A stretch of 64,000 bases of DNA from Streptomyces stelliscabiei (GTDB lineage: Bacteria; Actinomycetota; Actinomycetes; Streptomycetales; Streptomycetaceae), in NCBI RefSeq assembly GCF_014873495.1, contig NZ_JADBGF010000001.1, forward strand, positions 124,001 through 188,000, written 5' to 3'. The translations under genes and the position numbers were made by a program. Positions 56,115 to 64,000 of the stretch are shown here, piece after piece (position 1 is the stretch's first letter; each line of letters opens with the position of its first letter). The notes below the pieces were generated by a model. The model was given only the letters and a program-made list of their open reading frames with translations. It did no database searches and was not told the origin of the DNA.

Positions 56115-57503
56115 TCACCCCTCAGACTCCGGGCCCTGGCTGACGCGGTCCCACTCCTGCATGGACTGCTCGATGAGGCGGTTGGCCTGCTCTCGGACGC
56201 CGTCCAGGAACTTGGCGTAGTGACGGAAGAGGACCTCGATGCTCTGGCCCGCGCGACGAGCGCACTCGGCGGGGTCCACACCGGAGTACAGCCAGAACGA
56301 GATCCCGGCGTGCCGGAGATCGTAGGGCCGCTTGGCCAGCTTGGAGGCGAGTTCTGTACGGGTCAGAACGTACTTCCGTGCCCGCGCCCACGTTGTGCCG
56401 TATGCAGCTGCGTCCACGTAGTTGCCAGCCTGGTTCCGGAACAGTCGGCCGTCCGGCGCCACGCCGAAGCGTTCGATGTGTGAACGGAGCATGCGTACGA
56501 ACTGCGGCGGGACAGGCACAGGCCTGGTTGCGGTAGCCGCGCGGCGCTTGAGGGAGTGCACCTCGTGCACCGAGCCACTGTCCGTCCACTCCTTGCCTGA
56601 GGTGACGACGCCACCCGAAAGGTTGAGCATCCCCCATCCGGAGTCGGGCAGATGGCACTGTTCGAGCCGGAGATGAATGACCTCTGCAGGCCGCATTGCC
56701 GCGTAGTACATGCAGCCGAAGAACGCCTCCAGGTGAGGGCCGCGACCACGCTGCCGGGCAACCGCCGTGAGTAGCCGGGCGACCTGGGCGGGATTGGGAA
56801 CGGCAGCCGGGTCCACCTCCTCGTTGACCACAGGAGCCTTCCACCTGAGCCCGTTGAGGGGGTTCTCCGTGAAGTAACCTTTCTCCACAGCAACATTGAG
56901 GACTTCGTTGAACGCAGCCCGCTTGCGCCGTGCCGTCTTGGCAGCAGCCTCCTTACCGTCCAGCTTGAGGCACAAGGCGTCCAGTGCCCGCCGCAGCACA
57001 TCGGCTTCCGCGAGAGCGCTGACGGGCAGGGAGTTCCGCTTCATCCAGTCCAGCGCCTGCCGCCATTCCTCGGCTGGCTCTTTCTCCCATGCCTTCTTGT
57101 TGAATGCCCAGGAGTACAAGGCTCGCCGCAGGACCCGCGGCTCTGGATAGGTCACGCCAGGGCGCACAAGGGCAGGCGTGATGGTGGCGAATGCGTCGGC
57201 CAGTGTGCGGCGGGTGTTTCCCGGCGTGCGGTCCCAACGCTGGTCGAGGTATTCGTGCGCAAGGTCGTACCATGTCGTCCGCTGCTTGATAGCTCGCAGT
57301 TCGGACGCTGGCAGCCCTGTGTGCTGATCGAAGGGCTCACCTTCACGCGCTGCCGTCATCAGCTTTGCGCGTCTGCTCTCGGCGAGCCCGACGGTCATGA
57401 ATGACTCTGACTTTTCGCGCCCATTGACCGTCCACCTGACCATAAACGGCTTGCGCCGATCGAGGCGCTCCCGTATGTCCCAGAAGCGGACATTGTAACT
57501 CAT
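56115..57503 (-). CDS. int: Tyrosine site-specific integrase (actinomycete element type)
   Basis: This 462-residue recombinase has an N-terminal arm-binding part, a SAM-like core-binding domain (about 75-220) and a catalytic domain with Arg in [15 protein letters not shown], the [17 protein letters not shown] box (Arg and His; Tyr replaces the first His of HxxR, frequent in this group), GQSIEVL and the nucleophile Tyr in [10 protein letters not shown]. It catalyses integration and excision at an att site. The ATG at 57503 overlaps the stop of the excisionase gene (ATGA). No tRNA gene or obvious att repeat is seen near it, so the integration target is unclear. Confidence 0.95.
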   Translation of the reverse strand: MSYNVRFWDIRERLDRRKPFMVRWTVNGREKSESFMTVGLAESRRAKLMTAAREGEPFDQHTGLPASELRAIKQRTTWYDLAHEYLDQRWDRTPGNTRRTLADAFATITPALVRPGVTYPEPRVLRRALYSWAFNKKAWEKEPAEEWRQALDWMKRNSLPVSALAEADVLRRALDALCLKLDGKEAAAKTARRKRAAFNEVLNVAVEKGYFTENPLNGLRWKAPVVNEEVDPAAVPNPAQVARLLTAVARQRGRGPHLEAFFGCMYYAAMRPAEVIHLRLEQCHLPDSGWGMLNLSGGVVTSGKEWTDSGSVHEVHSLKRRAATATRPVPVPPQFVRMLRSHIERFGVAPDGRLFRNQAGNYVDAAAYGTTWARARKYVLTRTELASKLAKRPYDLRHAGISFWLYSGVDPAECARRAGQSIEVLFRHYAKFLDGVREQANRLIEQSMQEWDRVSQGPESEG

Positions 57504-57697
57504 CGCCAAGTGTCAGAATCTCTTTCGCACTTGTCCCACCAGGCATCCAGGTCAGGACGACGACACCTGAGTTCACCATTGGGCAACTTGATCATTCGGG
57601 GTGCTTCCCCGCGAGCGCGCATTCGATAGAACGCCGACGGACTCATACGGATCTCCGCGAGAACCTCGGCGAGCTTCAGCACCGGAGGGCGAGCCAT
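57500..57697 (-). CDS. xis: Excisionase-like helix-turn-helix protein (AlpA/MerR type)
   Basis: This 65-residue protein (LAEVLAEIRMSPSAFYRMRA, PNGELRCRRPDLDAWWDKCE) has the winged HTH pattern of AlpA/excisionase proteins of actinomycete integrative elements. It lies directly upstream of and overlapping the integrase gene, the standard xis-int order. It probably directs excision and may control int expression. Confidence 0.9.
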   Translation of the reverse strand: MARPPVLKLAEVLAEIRMSPSAFYRMRARGEAPRMIKLPNGELRCRRPDLDAWWDKCERDSDTWR

Positions 57698-58930
57698 GCA
57701 ATATCACCTTCGTGTCGAGAAAGGCTTCATGCCGGAAATCCAGGCGCGCATCAATACGCAGAAGAGCTCCCCATTTCTGCACGGCTGCCGCCCCGGAGTG
57801 AACGACGAGACGCAGCCAGGCATCACGCATCGATGCAGCGGATGATTTCCTCACTGCGCACAAGCGAGCGGTCCGGAAGGAGACCTTGCGTAGCGAGCAG
57901 CAGTGGCCGTGGGCATGAAAGTGTGTGGTCATTGATGTACCAGCAGCTGGCAACAGCCACCCAACATCTCCTCTCGAATGCGTACGGCTCTGCCAACTGG
58001 GTCCGCCACGGCTCCACCGCCAAGCACAGCCGAATGCGAACACCATCAATGCTCTGGAAGATCCCCGGTTTCGGTAACCGGGGATCTGCTGCTATACATC
58101 GCCCTGCACTACGACGGCCTGCTCGTCGCGCCTGTTTCCGCCTAGGTCACGAGGCCAGGCGGTACGAGCGGAGGGCCGGGGGGCACAATCCGTGACGAGC
58201 ACGGGCAGCCTGTAGCCGGTGAGCCGGTCGAGGTTTCGCGCCCCTACACCCTCAAGTGCCAACAACCCAGGCACCGTGGCGCGTTGCTGCGCTGCGGTGC
58301 GCATCGAGGTACGTAAAGACCTCTCGGCCACGGCGATAGCCGCGTTACAGCAGATCCTCGCCAATCAATTCTGGCGCGCAGATCTCCTGGGGAGTCCAGG
58401 CGTTCGCGGCGCGAGCGGGACAGGGCGCGTGATGGGGGCGAGTCGGAAGGCGGGACTCGACAGGTGGACCTCCTCGGAGCGGGACGCGGTAGTGGGGCCC
58501 GGCAGCGCGGGACGCGTACTGACATAGCGGCCAACCCTCTGTAGGCGGGCCTTCAATGCCGCGCCCCGCGGCTGACCTGGTGTTTTCCGGGTCGCTGTAC
58601 GTTGACATGATCCCGGACGGGGTTCCAGTCCCGTGGGCCACTTTCTCGTCTGCCGTGGGCGAATCCGGCAGCGCGACTGAGGCAACCTCGCAGGGCATTG
58701 GCAGTAGTTTGTGAGAAGGACGCCGGCTCCCCCCGCTGCGCGGCAGTCATGGTCGGATCGGCATCTTCCGGAAAAGAGCTGCGGGATGGGTGCCTTTACG
58801 GCACATCACTGGGCCTGAGCGGGCTCAAGGAGCTCAAAATCTCGACCGTTAGCGATCAGGCTGCAGGAAGACGGAGCGTGCCCCGAATCCCTGCCCAATT
58901 CTTCTACTGCGTGGTGTAGGAGGTGGCGCT
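57698..58930. other. 1.2-kb stretch without a convincing gene; possible element cargo boundary
   Basis: Third-position G/C bias is weak here and no frame shows both a ribosome-binding site and a known domain. A plus-strand frame at 58698-58919 (GLSGLKELKISTVSDQ) is open but starts at TTG without support. The stretch could hold att sequences, small regulators or a disrupted gene. Confidence 0.45.
58060..58086. terminator. Perfect hairpin, terminator-like
   Basis: Eleven-bp arms GATCCCCGGTT and AACCGGGGATC flank a TCGGT loop. There is no U-tract, and no gene is confidently assigned to it. Confidence 0.6.
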
Positions 58931-59014
58931 CTAGTCGTCCCCGGAGAAGCCGTCGAGGTTAGTGTGGAAGAGCTGGACGGCGAAGCACGACAGTGGCTCG
59001 GGCCACCTGCCCAT
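58931..59014 (-). CDS. 27-codon frame coupled to the SpaB_C-type gene (candidate small peptide)
   Basis: The ATG at 59014 overlaps the stop of the preceding gene as TGATG, a classic coupling signal. The 27-residue product begins MGRWPEPLSCFAVQ, contains one Cys, one Thr and two Ser, and ends in an acidic GDD. It could be a peptide of the lanthipeptide cassette, a leftover of a longer reading frame, or chance. A precursor normally has a leader of 20-50 residues, so it would be unusually short. Confidence 0.25.
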   Translation of the reverse strand: MGRWPEPLSCFAVQLFHTNLDGFSGDD

Positions 59015-59970
59015 CAGCAGCCCAAAACCGCTTCCCGGGCGGCACGCGACCAGATGGCCTGTTGCCGGGCGGTGAAACCCATGCGGTTCCAGTGAAAGAG
59101 GACGTGCCGGGACACGACGCTTCGGAGGCCGAGCCCAAGCCGCCCGTCTCGCGCAATGTCCGCCAGGGCACGCCCTCCGTGCTCCATGCCGGTCACCCAA
59201 CTCTGTAACGACGCGAGCGGGCCGTCATTGATTGCAGGGCCGGCGTCGAGCAGGAGTAGCTGCCGCATCGTGTCCGCCATGGCGCTGACCCTGTCGGCGG
59301 GAACGTCTTCGGGCAACGGCCGTTTGGCCTCGATCTGCCCCCACACGTCGCCCTGCTCACCCCATTCCAGCCCGGCGGCTCGCAGGAACAGGGTGGTGAC
59401 GAGCAGAGAGGTGGCCTTCGCGTCGAGGACTCCGTCGGTTTCGCCGGCGGCGTGCTGGTGGTAGTCGAGTACGCCCATGCTGTCGGTGTGGAACACACGG
59501 TGAGTGATCATCATGCCGTCTGGGCCGCCGAAGGCGACGCTTTCCGGCTCGTACAGGTACGGACACCAGTTCTTCACCACGCTCCAGGACACCGCGCTGT
59601 CGAGGGCTTCGGTTACGTGCGCGATGACCTCCTCGGCCGGTGTGCCCGGGCTGGGGTGAACGCGCAGGCGCCAGCAGGGGTACTTACGCAGGAACCACCA
59701 CGCTCCGACGGGTGCACCGCGCAGGGAGGGCAGGAGGTAGGCGCGGAAGGTTTGTTCGGCGGTGGGGTAGTCGGCGAACTCGATGTTCACCTGGTGCCAG
59801 CCCTCGGGGCTGGCGTCGAGCGCAGTCCGGCCAGCAGCGCGGTACCGCTCGACCGCGTCAGCGAGCCGAGCGGGGCTCGTCCCCGCTCGGCTCGCTGCGT
59901 CCGCGATCGGCATTCCGCCGAGAACGGACCAGATGGCGTCCTCTGCCGGGCTGATGTCGTGCTCGTGCAC
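59014..59970 (-). CDS. Stand-alone SpaB_C/thiopeptide-type bacteriocin biosynthesis protein
   Basis: This 318-residue protein starts with a short helical N-terminal region (EDAIWSVLGGMPIADAASRA). The thiopeptide-type bacteriocin (SpaB_C) domain follows: HQVNIEFADYPTAEQTFRAY, GAWWFLRKYPCWRLRVHPSP, CPYLYEPESVAFGGPDGMMI, VFHTDSMGVLDYH and VVSRHVLFHWNRMGF. In class I lanthipeptide and thiopeptide pathways this domain eliminates glutamate from glutamylated Ser/Thr. A full SpaB_C part also appears fused in the LanB here, so this is a second copy with perhaps another role. The GTG start follows AAGGGACGG, 12 bp after lanC. Confidence 0.92.
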   Translation of the reverse strand: MHEHDISPAEDAIWSVLGGMPIADAASRAGTSPARLADAVERYRAAGRTALDASPEGWHQVNIEFADYPTAEQTFRAYLLPSLRGAPVGAWWFLRKYPCWRLRVHPSPGTPAEEVIAHVTEALDSAVSWSVVKNWCPYLYEPESVAFGGPDGMMITHRVFHTDSMGVLDYHQHAAGETDGVLDAKATSLLVTTLFLRAAGLEWGEQGDVWGQIEAKRPLPEDVPADRVSAMADTMRQLLLLDAGPAINDGPLASLQSWVTGMEHGGRALADIARDGRLGLGLRSVVSRHVLFHWNRMGFTARQQAIWSRAAREAVLGC

Positions 59971-59982
59971 TGTGCCGTCCCT

Positions 59983-61128
59983 TCAGCTCAAGAGCAGGCA
60001 GGCATCCCAGTCGGTGACTGGGCCGGCTTCTTGTTCAGCGCTCTGGAACGCCAGGACTGCCCCGGCCTCCCCTTCGAGGAATCCGGCCCCCTCAGGCAGG
60101 TCGGCGGCGAGAAAGCGCTGCCTGAGCAGGGGAAGGCGGACGGTGAACGCGTGCGGGGTCTCTGCGTCCTCCGCGAACCGCTGCACCGTGCGCAGGACGC
60201 CGCCAACGCCGTGGCACAGGCCGCGATTGGAGAGCTTGTCGAGCTGGTGCGCGTCGTCCAGGCAGTACAGCAGGGCGCGCTCGGCCATCCGTTTGCGGTC
60301 CTCGTCGCCGAGGGCTACGGCGGCAAGCTGCTGTGCGCGGGCAAGGCCCGGCGTGCCGTAGCACCAGGACGGGGTGGCGGGGAGGACGGGCGAAGGGCCG
60401 ACTTCGCTGATCCACCGAGGCCAGCGGGTTCCGCGATGGTCGCTCTGTCGGATCCCGTCGAGCCAGCGGCAGATCCCGGCCATGGCGGTGTCGTGGCCGT
60501 CCACGGTGATGCCGCGCCGTTTCGCCAGGGCGAGCAGAGCGAGGGGACCGCTGATGCCGTGCGCGAGCCCCGCGTTGGCGTGGCCGCCCTGTGTGATGGT
60601 CTTGCTGGCAGGCGAGTGGGCGACCCACCAGCCGGGCAGCTGTTCCCCGTTGGCCCCGGCGATCGGTTGGGTGAGCCGGACCAGGTACTCCAACACGCCG
60701 CGCAGTTCGGGGCCCTCCGGCTGTCGGCGCAGGAGGAGGGAACCGAGGCCGGCCAGCCCACGGAACAGGTCGTACTCAGCGAAGGCGGTGTAGCCACCCT
60801 GGTCGATGCGCGCGTGGGCGGCGTCCAGGCGACGCCGGGTGTGCGCGGCCACGATGCGGTCAAGGGTGTGCAGGGCTCCGGCATACCGGTCGCTGTCTGC
60901 GGCCGCGAGGTGAAGGACGTACGTCATGGCGGGGGCTCCGAGGAACAGGCCGGCCGTGTCTCCGTCGATCAGCGGGCGGATGCCGGCGAGTTGCTGGTGG
61001 ACGTCGCGCCATGGGGTGAGGCCGCGGTGAGCGCGTTCGATGTGGAGCAGGGCGGAGCCGAGGGGACCGCGAGCAAGAGACTGCCGTGTGGCGATGGTGG
61101 TGTCGGTGATGGGCGGGGCGGTGGTCAC
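59983..61128 (-). CDS. lanC: Lanthionine synthetase C-like cyclase (LanC)
   Basis: This 381-residue protein has an (alpha/alpha)6 toroid with zinc ligands Cys in SWCYGTPGLA and Cys-His in LCHGVGGVLRTV, and GGHANAGLAHGISGPLALLA before them. LanC adds Cys thiols to dehydroalanine/dehydrobutyrine to form (methyl)lanthionine rings. The GTG start at 61128 overlaps the LanB stop (GTGA), with GAAGGAG upstream. It is complete and catalytic residues are intact. Confidence 0.95.
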   Translation of the reverse strand: MTTAPPITDTTIATRQSLARGPLGSALLHIERAHRGLTPWRDVHQQLAGIRPLIDGDTAGLFLGAPAMTYVLHLAAADSDRYAGALHTLDRIVAAHTRRRLDAAHARIDQGGYTAFAEYDLFRGLAGLGSLLLRRQPEGPELRGVLEYLVRLTQPIAGANGEQLPGWWVAHSPASKTITQGGHANAGLAHGISGPLALLALAKRRGITVDGHDTAMAGICRWLDGIRQSDHRGTRWPRWISEVGPSPVLPATPSWCYGTPGLARAQQLAAVALGDEDRKRMAERALLYCLDDAHQLDKLSNRGLCHGVGGVLRTVQRFAEDAETPHAFTVRLPLLRQRFLAADLPEGAGFLEGEAGAVLAFQSAEQEAGPVTDWDACLLLS

Positions 61129-64000
61129 CGCTTGGCTCCTTCGGTGCGGATGGTCCAGGACAGGGCGGCAGCGCGGGCGAGGCGTCGGCAGGTTGCTTCG
61201 GCGTCGGGGGCGATCCCGGTAGCGCGGTTGTGGTGCATATGCAGCAGGGACCCAAGGACTGACGCCGGATCGATGCCGGTTGCTTCGAGCACCGTTCGGT
61301 AGGCGAGCAGGGCGGCTTGGCGTGTGGCCCACGCCTGCGCAACGGCGTCTCCGGCTTGGATTTCTTGGATCGGGCAGTGGTGCTCAGCGCTGGTGAGGCG
61401 TACGACGAGGGCTTGTACGTCTCGGGGCAGGGCGGTGGCGCCGTCGCTCTGGGGGAAGTTCGCCGTTAGCCATGCCCGGCCGGCCTCCGGTGTTCCGAGG
61501 AAGGCGGTGGCGATGTCGACGAAGCTGGCGGCGGTGACTGCCTGCCGGTGGCTGTCAGGGAGAGGCAAGGCGATCTGTGTCAGGGCGGCATCGGAGTCGG
61601 CTGCGAAGAACCTTTCAGCGGCCTCCAGGGCGGCCCCGGTGCCGTAGCGCCCGGTTTCCGGCTCGTCGGTGTCCCACCGCACCCGCTGAAGCAGCCCCTC
61701 GGCCCGCAGCTCAGCCGCCCAGGTGGCAACGCGCTGGGCAGTGTTCCCGAACGCGTCCGGGGACGGAAGCCGCAACCGCAGGCGCACGTGGCTGTCGGGG
61801 TCCGCGTAGCGGATGAACCACCACTCCAGCGGTTCGACTTCCCCCAGCAGGAGTGGCACGTGCGCGGTGAGCAGTTCGGGTACCCGTGCCGCGTTGCCGT
61901 ACAGCTTCAGGTACGTCCACGGGGAGGCGCCCGGCAGTCGGCCGGAGTCCCGGCCCACGACGGCCGCTGTCCGGCGGACCGCGGCCGGGGCGGGCCGCTG
62001 ATCGGAGATGAAGGGCACGGTGACCTCATGGGCGCGGCCCAGCCAGCCGAACGCGTCCTCCGGCGGTGCCTCGCGCAGCATCACGGTTGGGTGGCGGTCC
62101 AGTTCGGCTCGCAGGAGTTGGTGGTGGGCCGGGAGGTCGAGGTCCAGGCGCAGCCGCTGGTCGTCGTTGCCGACGTACACCGTGCGGGGCACTCTGCGGC
62201 GGGCGCGCCAGTCAGACAAGGCGGATGCCCAGTTGCCGCCGTCGACGAGGTCGGCCGTGCGGAGCCGCCAGGAGGCAGGGGACAGGATGGTACGGCCGAC
62301 GCGTACCTCGGGCAGGAACGGAAGCCGGGCCGCCGCGCCCCACGCGAACGGGATCAGGGTGGCCGTGTGCGAGCGGTGCAGCTCGGAGACGAAGCGAACC
62401 AGAGGATGGGTGGCGTTGGTCAACTCCACGGCGTTCATGACCATCGGCTCGATCACCTGGCCTGTGGACAGCGACACCAGGTAGAGGCGCCGTGCGTCAG
62501 CGACAACACCGAGGTGGTCCACGTCGAGCGTGGCGTCCGGGTTGTACTCGCCCACGGAGAGCACGTTCGGCATGAGGGCGGGGGCGCGGCCGACGTTGCG
62601 GGTACGCACGCGCAGCGGAGGACTGGACACCTGTCCCAGGTCGGCACCGGCGGTGAGCGTCGGCAGTGTGGAGTACGCGGCGGCCATGCGGTCGAAGTCG
62701 GCTGCCTCCAGCATCGTCAGGAAGCGTCCCGTGGTGATACCGACGCTCAGGGACAGTCCTTTGATGACCAGTGCGAACCCGCCGTCTTCCACATCGTTCA
62801 GGGAGCGCGCGAGCACCGTGAAGGACAGTGCGACGTGCGCGGGCACCTGGGTGGGCCGGCCGAGGGCCAGGGCCTCGATGTCTGCTTCCGTGAGGTCGAC
62901 CGTGCGCTGATCGTTCAGGGCGGCGTCCTGGGCGAGGGTGAGGAGGTGCTCGTCTCGAAGGGTCGTGGCCAGCACCGGCCGTTTGAGGACCGTGCCGCGG
63001 TAGCCGGCGGGAAAACCGAGGCCGGTGTCCGGGTCGGTGAGGTCGCGCAGGGGCACGATGGTGCCCATGCTGTAGCGCTCCAGAAAGCGCGTGCGGTAGT
63101 CCTGCCAGGCCGCTGAGCCGTTCGGGAACGGCGTCAGCCGGGTGATGACCTGTAGGGCATGCTCCGCCTCGCGGGTCACGGTGTCGGGTAGAACGATGTC
63201 GCAGTCCGGGCGGAGATTGACCACCAGGCTGCGGTCGGTGATGCCGGTGAGGGCGTTCATCTTCGCCGTGGCCTTGGCGCGGAGCGTGCGCTGGGCTCGC
63301 TGTGGGGCCTCGTCGTGGCGGGTGAGGAGCGTGCGGGCCTGACGCAGTTCATCGGCTTTGGCGGGCGCGACGCTGGTGGTGTCGAGTTGCTCGACTAAGT
63401 GCCCGAGTGCGTCACCGCACGTCATGGGTGCGTGGAGGCTGGTCAGGAGCACGCGGTGCTCGACGAGGCTGTGCAGCATGGCGTGGATCTGCTCGTCCGG
63501 GGTGTCGGGGTAGTCGCTGCGGAGCTTGGCGGCGAGAGTGCTGACGGTGATCGGTGTGCGGGCCAGGGCTAGGACGGTCTCCACGGCGGGGGTGCGACGC
63601 AGCGTGGTTTCGGTGGGGCCTTCGGCGCCCGGCTGGAAGAGGAGGGCAATTCGCGAACCGCGGACGATGCATCTGGAATTGGCGACGACGGGTACGTTCC
63701 GCAGCACGTCCGGGTCACGTTCCAGTGTGGTGATGACGTCGTTCAGCCACTCAGCGTCGGCGTGGACGAAGGCACGGTGCTCGGTGCCCCAGTCCACGTG
63801 ACTGGCAGCGCCGATGCGGATGGGGGCCGGCCCGGCGAACAGCCCGAACGGGGTGGCCCGGTACTGCATGCGCAGCACGTAGCGGGCCAGGGAGATGGCG
63901 GTGCGCCGTACGGCCCGCGAGCGCTGGCACTGGCCGGCCGCCACTTCCCGGATGGAGTCGGCGAGGCGGGGGGCAGCGAATTCGATCGCGGCGGCCCTGA
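61125..64000 (-). CDS. lanB: Class I lantibiotic dehydratase LanB (N-terminus beyond window)
   Basis: About 958 residues are visible; the frame is open to the window edge, so roughly the first 50 residues are missing. N-terminal glutamylation part (Lant_dehydr_N): LARYVLRMQYRATPFGLFAG, NSRCIVRGSRIALLF, RFLERYSMGTIVPLRDL, LPFLPEVRVGRTILSPASWR. C-terminal SpaB_C elimination domain from about residue 680: TYLKLYGNAARVPELLTA, PLEWWFIRYADPDSHVRLRL, RYGTGAALEAAERFFAADS, LGSLLHMHHNRATGI. It uses glutamyl-tRNA to dehydrate Ser/Thr of a precursor peptide, which should be encoded upstream, outside the window. Confidence 0.94.
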   Translation of the reverse strand, partial: RAAAIEFAAPRLADSIREVAAGQCQRSRAVRRTAISLARYVLRMQYRATPFGLFAGPAPIRIGAASHVDWGTEHRAFVHADAEWLNDVITTLERDPDVLRNVPVVANSRCIVRGSRIALLFQPGAEGPTETTLRRTPAVETVLALARTPITVSTLAAKLRSDYPDTPDEQIHAMLHSLVEHRVLLTSLHAPMTCGDALGHLVEQLDTTSVAPAKADELRQARTLLTRHDEAPQRAQRTLRAKATAKMNALTGITDRSLVVNLRPDCDIVLPDTVTREAEHALQVITRLTPFPNGSAAWQDYRTRFLERYSMGTIVPLRDLTDPDTGLGFPAGYRGTVLKRPVLATTLRDEHLLTLAQDAALNDQRTVDLTEADIEALALGRPTQVPAHVALSFTVLARSLNDVEDGGFALVIKGLSLSVGITTGRFLTMLEAADFDRMAAAYSTLPTLTAGADLGQVSSPPLRVRTRNVGRAPALMPNVLSVGEYNPDATLDVDHLGVVADARRLYLVSLSTGQVIEPMVMNAVELTNATHPLVRFVSELHRSHTATLIPFAWGAAARLPFLPEVRVGRTILSPASWRLRTADLVDGGNWASALSDWRARRRVPRTVYVGNDDQRLRLDLDLPAHHQLLRAELDRHPTVMLREAPPEDAFGWLGRAHEVTVPFISDQRPAPAAVRRTAAVVGRDSGRLPGASPWTYLKLYGNAARVPELLTAHVPLLLGEVEPLEWWFIRYADPDSHVRLRLRLPSPDAFGNTAQRVATWAAELRAEGLLQRVRWDTDEPETGRYGTGAALEAAERFFAADSDAALTQIALPLPDSHRQAVTAASFVDIATAFLGTPEAGRAWLTANFPQSDGATALPRDVQALVVRLTSAEHHCPIQEIQAGDAVAQAWATRQAALLAYRTVLEATGIDPASVLGSLLHMHHNRATGIAPDAEATCRRLARAAALSWTIRTEGAKR

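Noticed and set aside
58698..58919. Plus-strand 73-codon frame
   Set aside because: TTG start without a ribosome-binding site and no recognised similarity; too weak to call as a gene.

Overview
The window is high-GC, actinobacterial and almost certainly from a Streptomyces-type organism. Reading frames have strong G/C third positions, there are many GTG starts, many TetR/AraC/GntR regulators, and a whole block of secreted carbohydrate-active enzymes carrying ricin-type (RICIN) lectin modules. No rRNA, tRNA or CRISPR array was seen. All calls come from reading the sequence and from knowledge of the families; no database search was possible.

Region 1 (1-23.6 kb) is a mosaic of small regulator/oxidoreductase units and decaying genes. 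It holds a partial cytochrome P450, a TetR gene behind a near-perfect 28-bp palindrome, a wreck of SnoaL-like and xanthine-dehydrogenase fragments, an NmrA/SDR protein, a divergent aldo/keto reductase-TetR pair with two operator-like boxes, RarA/MgsA, two tandem MmcQ/YjbR proteins, an AraC regulator plus a 220-bp decayed copy of its C-terminus, another TetR, and a SnoaL/MDR/carboxylesterase operon. These are followed by a 56-residue membrane protein, a DksA-type zinc finger protein, an IclR relic, and an MMPL exporter convergent with an OmpR-type two-component system.

Region 2 (23.6-43.6 kb) looks like a plant- or algal-polysaccharide utilisation locus: GH95 (fucosidase-type), GH5 and a parallel beta-helix enzyme, all with RICIN modules; a MalEFG-like ABC importer with an enolase-superfamily sugar-acid dehydratase; a short-chain dehydrogenase relic; an ECF-type sigma factor; a divergent GntR regulator; a xylose-isomerase-like epimerase; and an RbsBCA-like ABC importer with two permeases. 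The same 16-bp box, built on a GACGT-ATG-ACGTC inverted repeat, lies upstream of the MalEFG operon/GntR gene and upstream of the beta-helix gene, so these probably form one regulon.

Region 3 (44.2-55.3 kb) encodes five secreted multidomain proteins: ThuA+PQQ-type sugar dehydrogenase+PKD+CBM6+RICIN, RICIN+GH54 arabinofuranosidase, a CE1/PHB-depolymerase-like esterase+RICIN, ThuA+DUF1080+RICIN, and a second sugar dehydrogenase+PKD+CBM6+RICIN. Two RICIN modules in unrelated enzymes are nearly identical at DNA level (362 bp, inverted), and two more form a 378-bp direct repeat, which points to recent module exchange. DUF1080 proteins are linked to 3-keto-glycoside hydrolysis, so an extracellular oxidise-then-cleave sugar pathway is a reasonable hypothesis.

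Region 4 (56.1-64 kb) carries a tyrosine integrase and its small excisionase-like partner, then a class I lanthipeptide cassette on the minus strand (LanB, running off the window, LanC and a stand-alone SpaB_C-type protein). The arrangement suggests an integrative element with a RiPP cluster. No confident precursor gene is visible; a 27-codon frame coupled to the last gene is the only in-window candidate.
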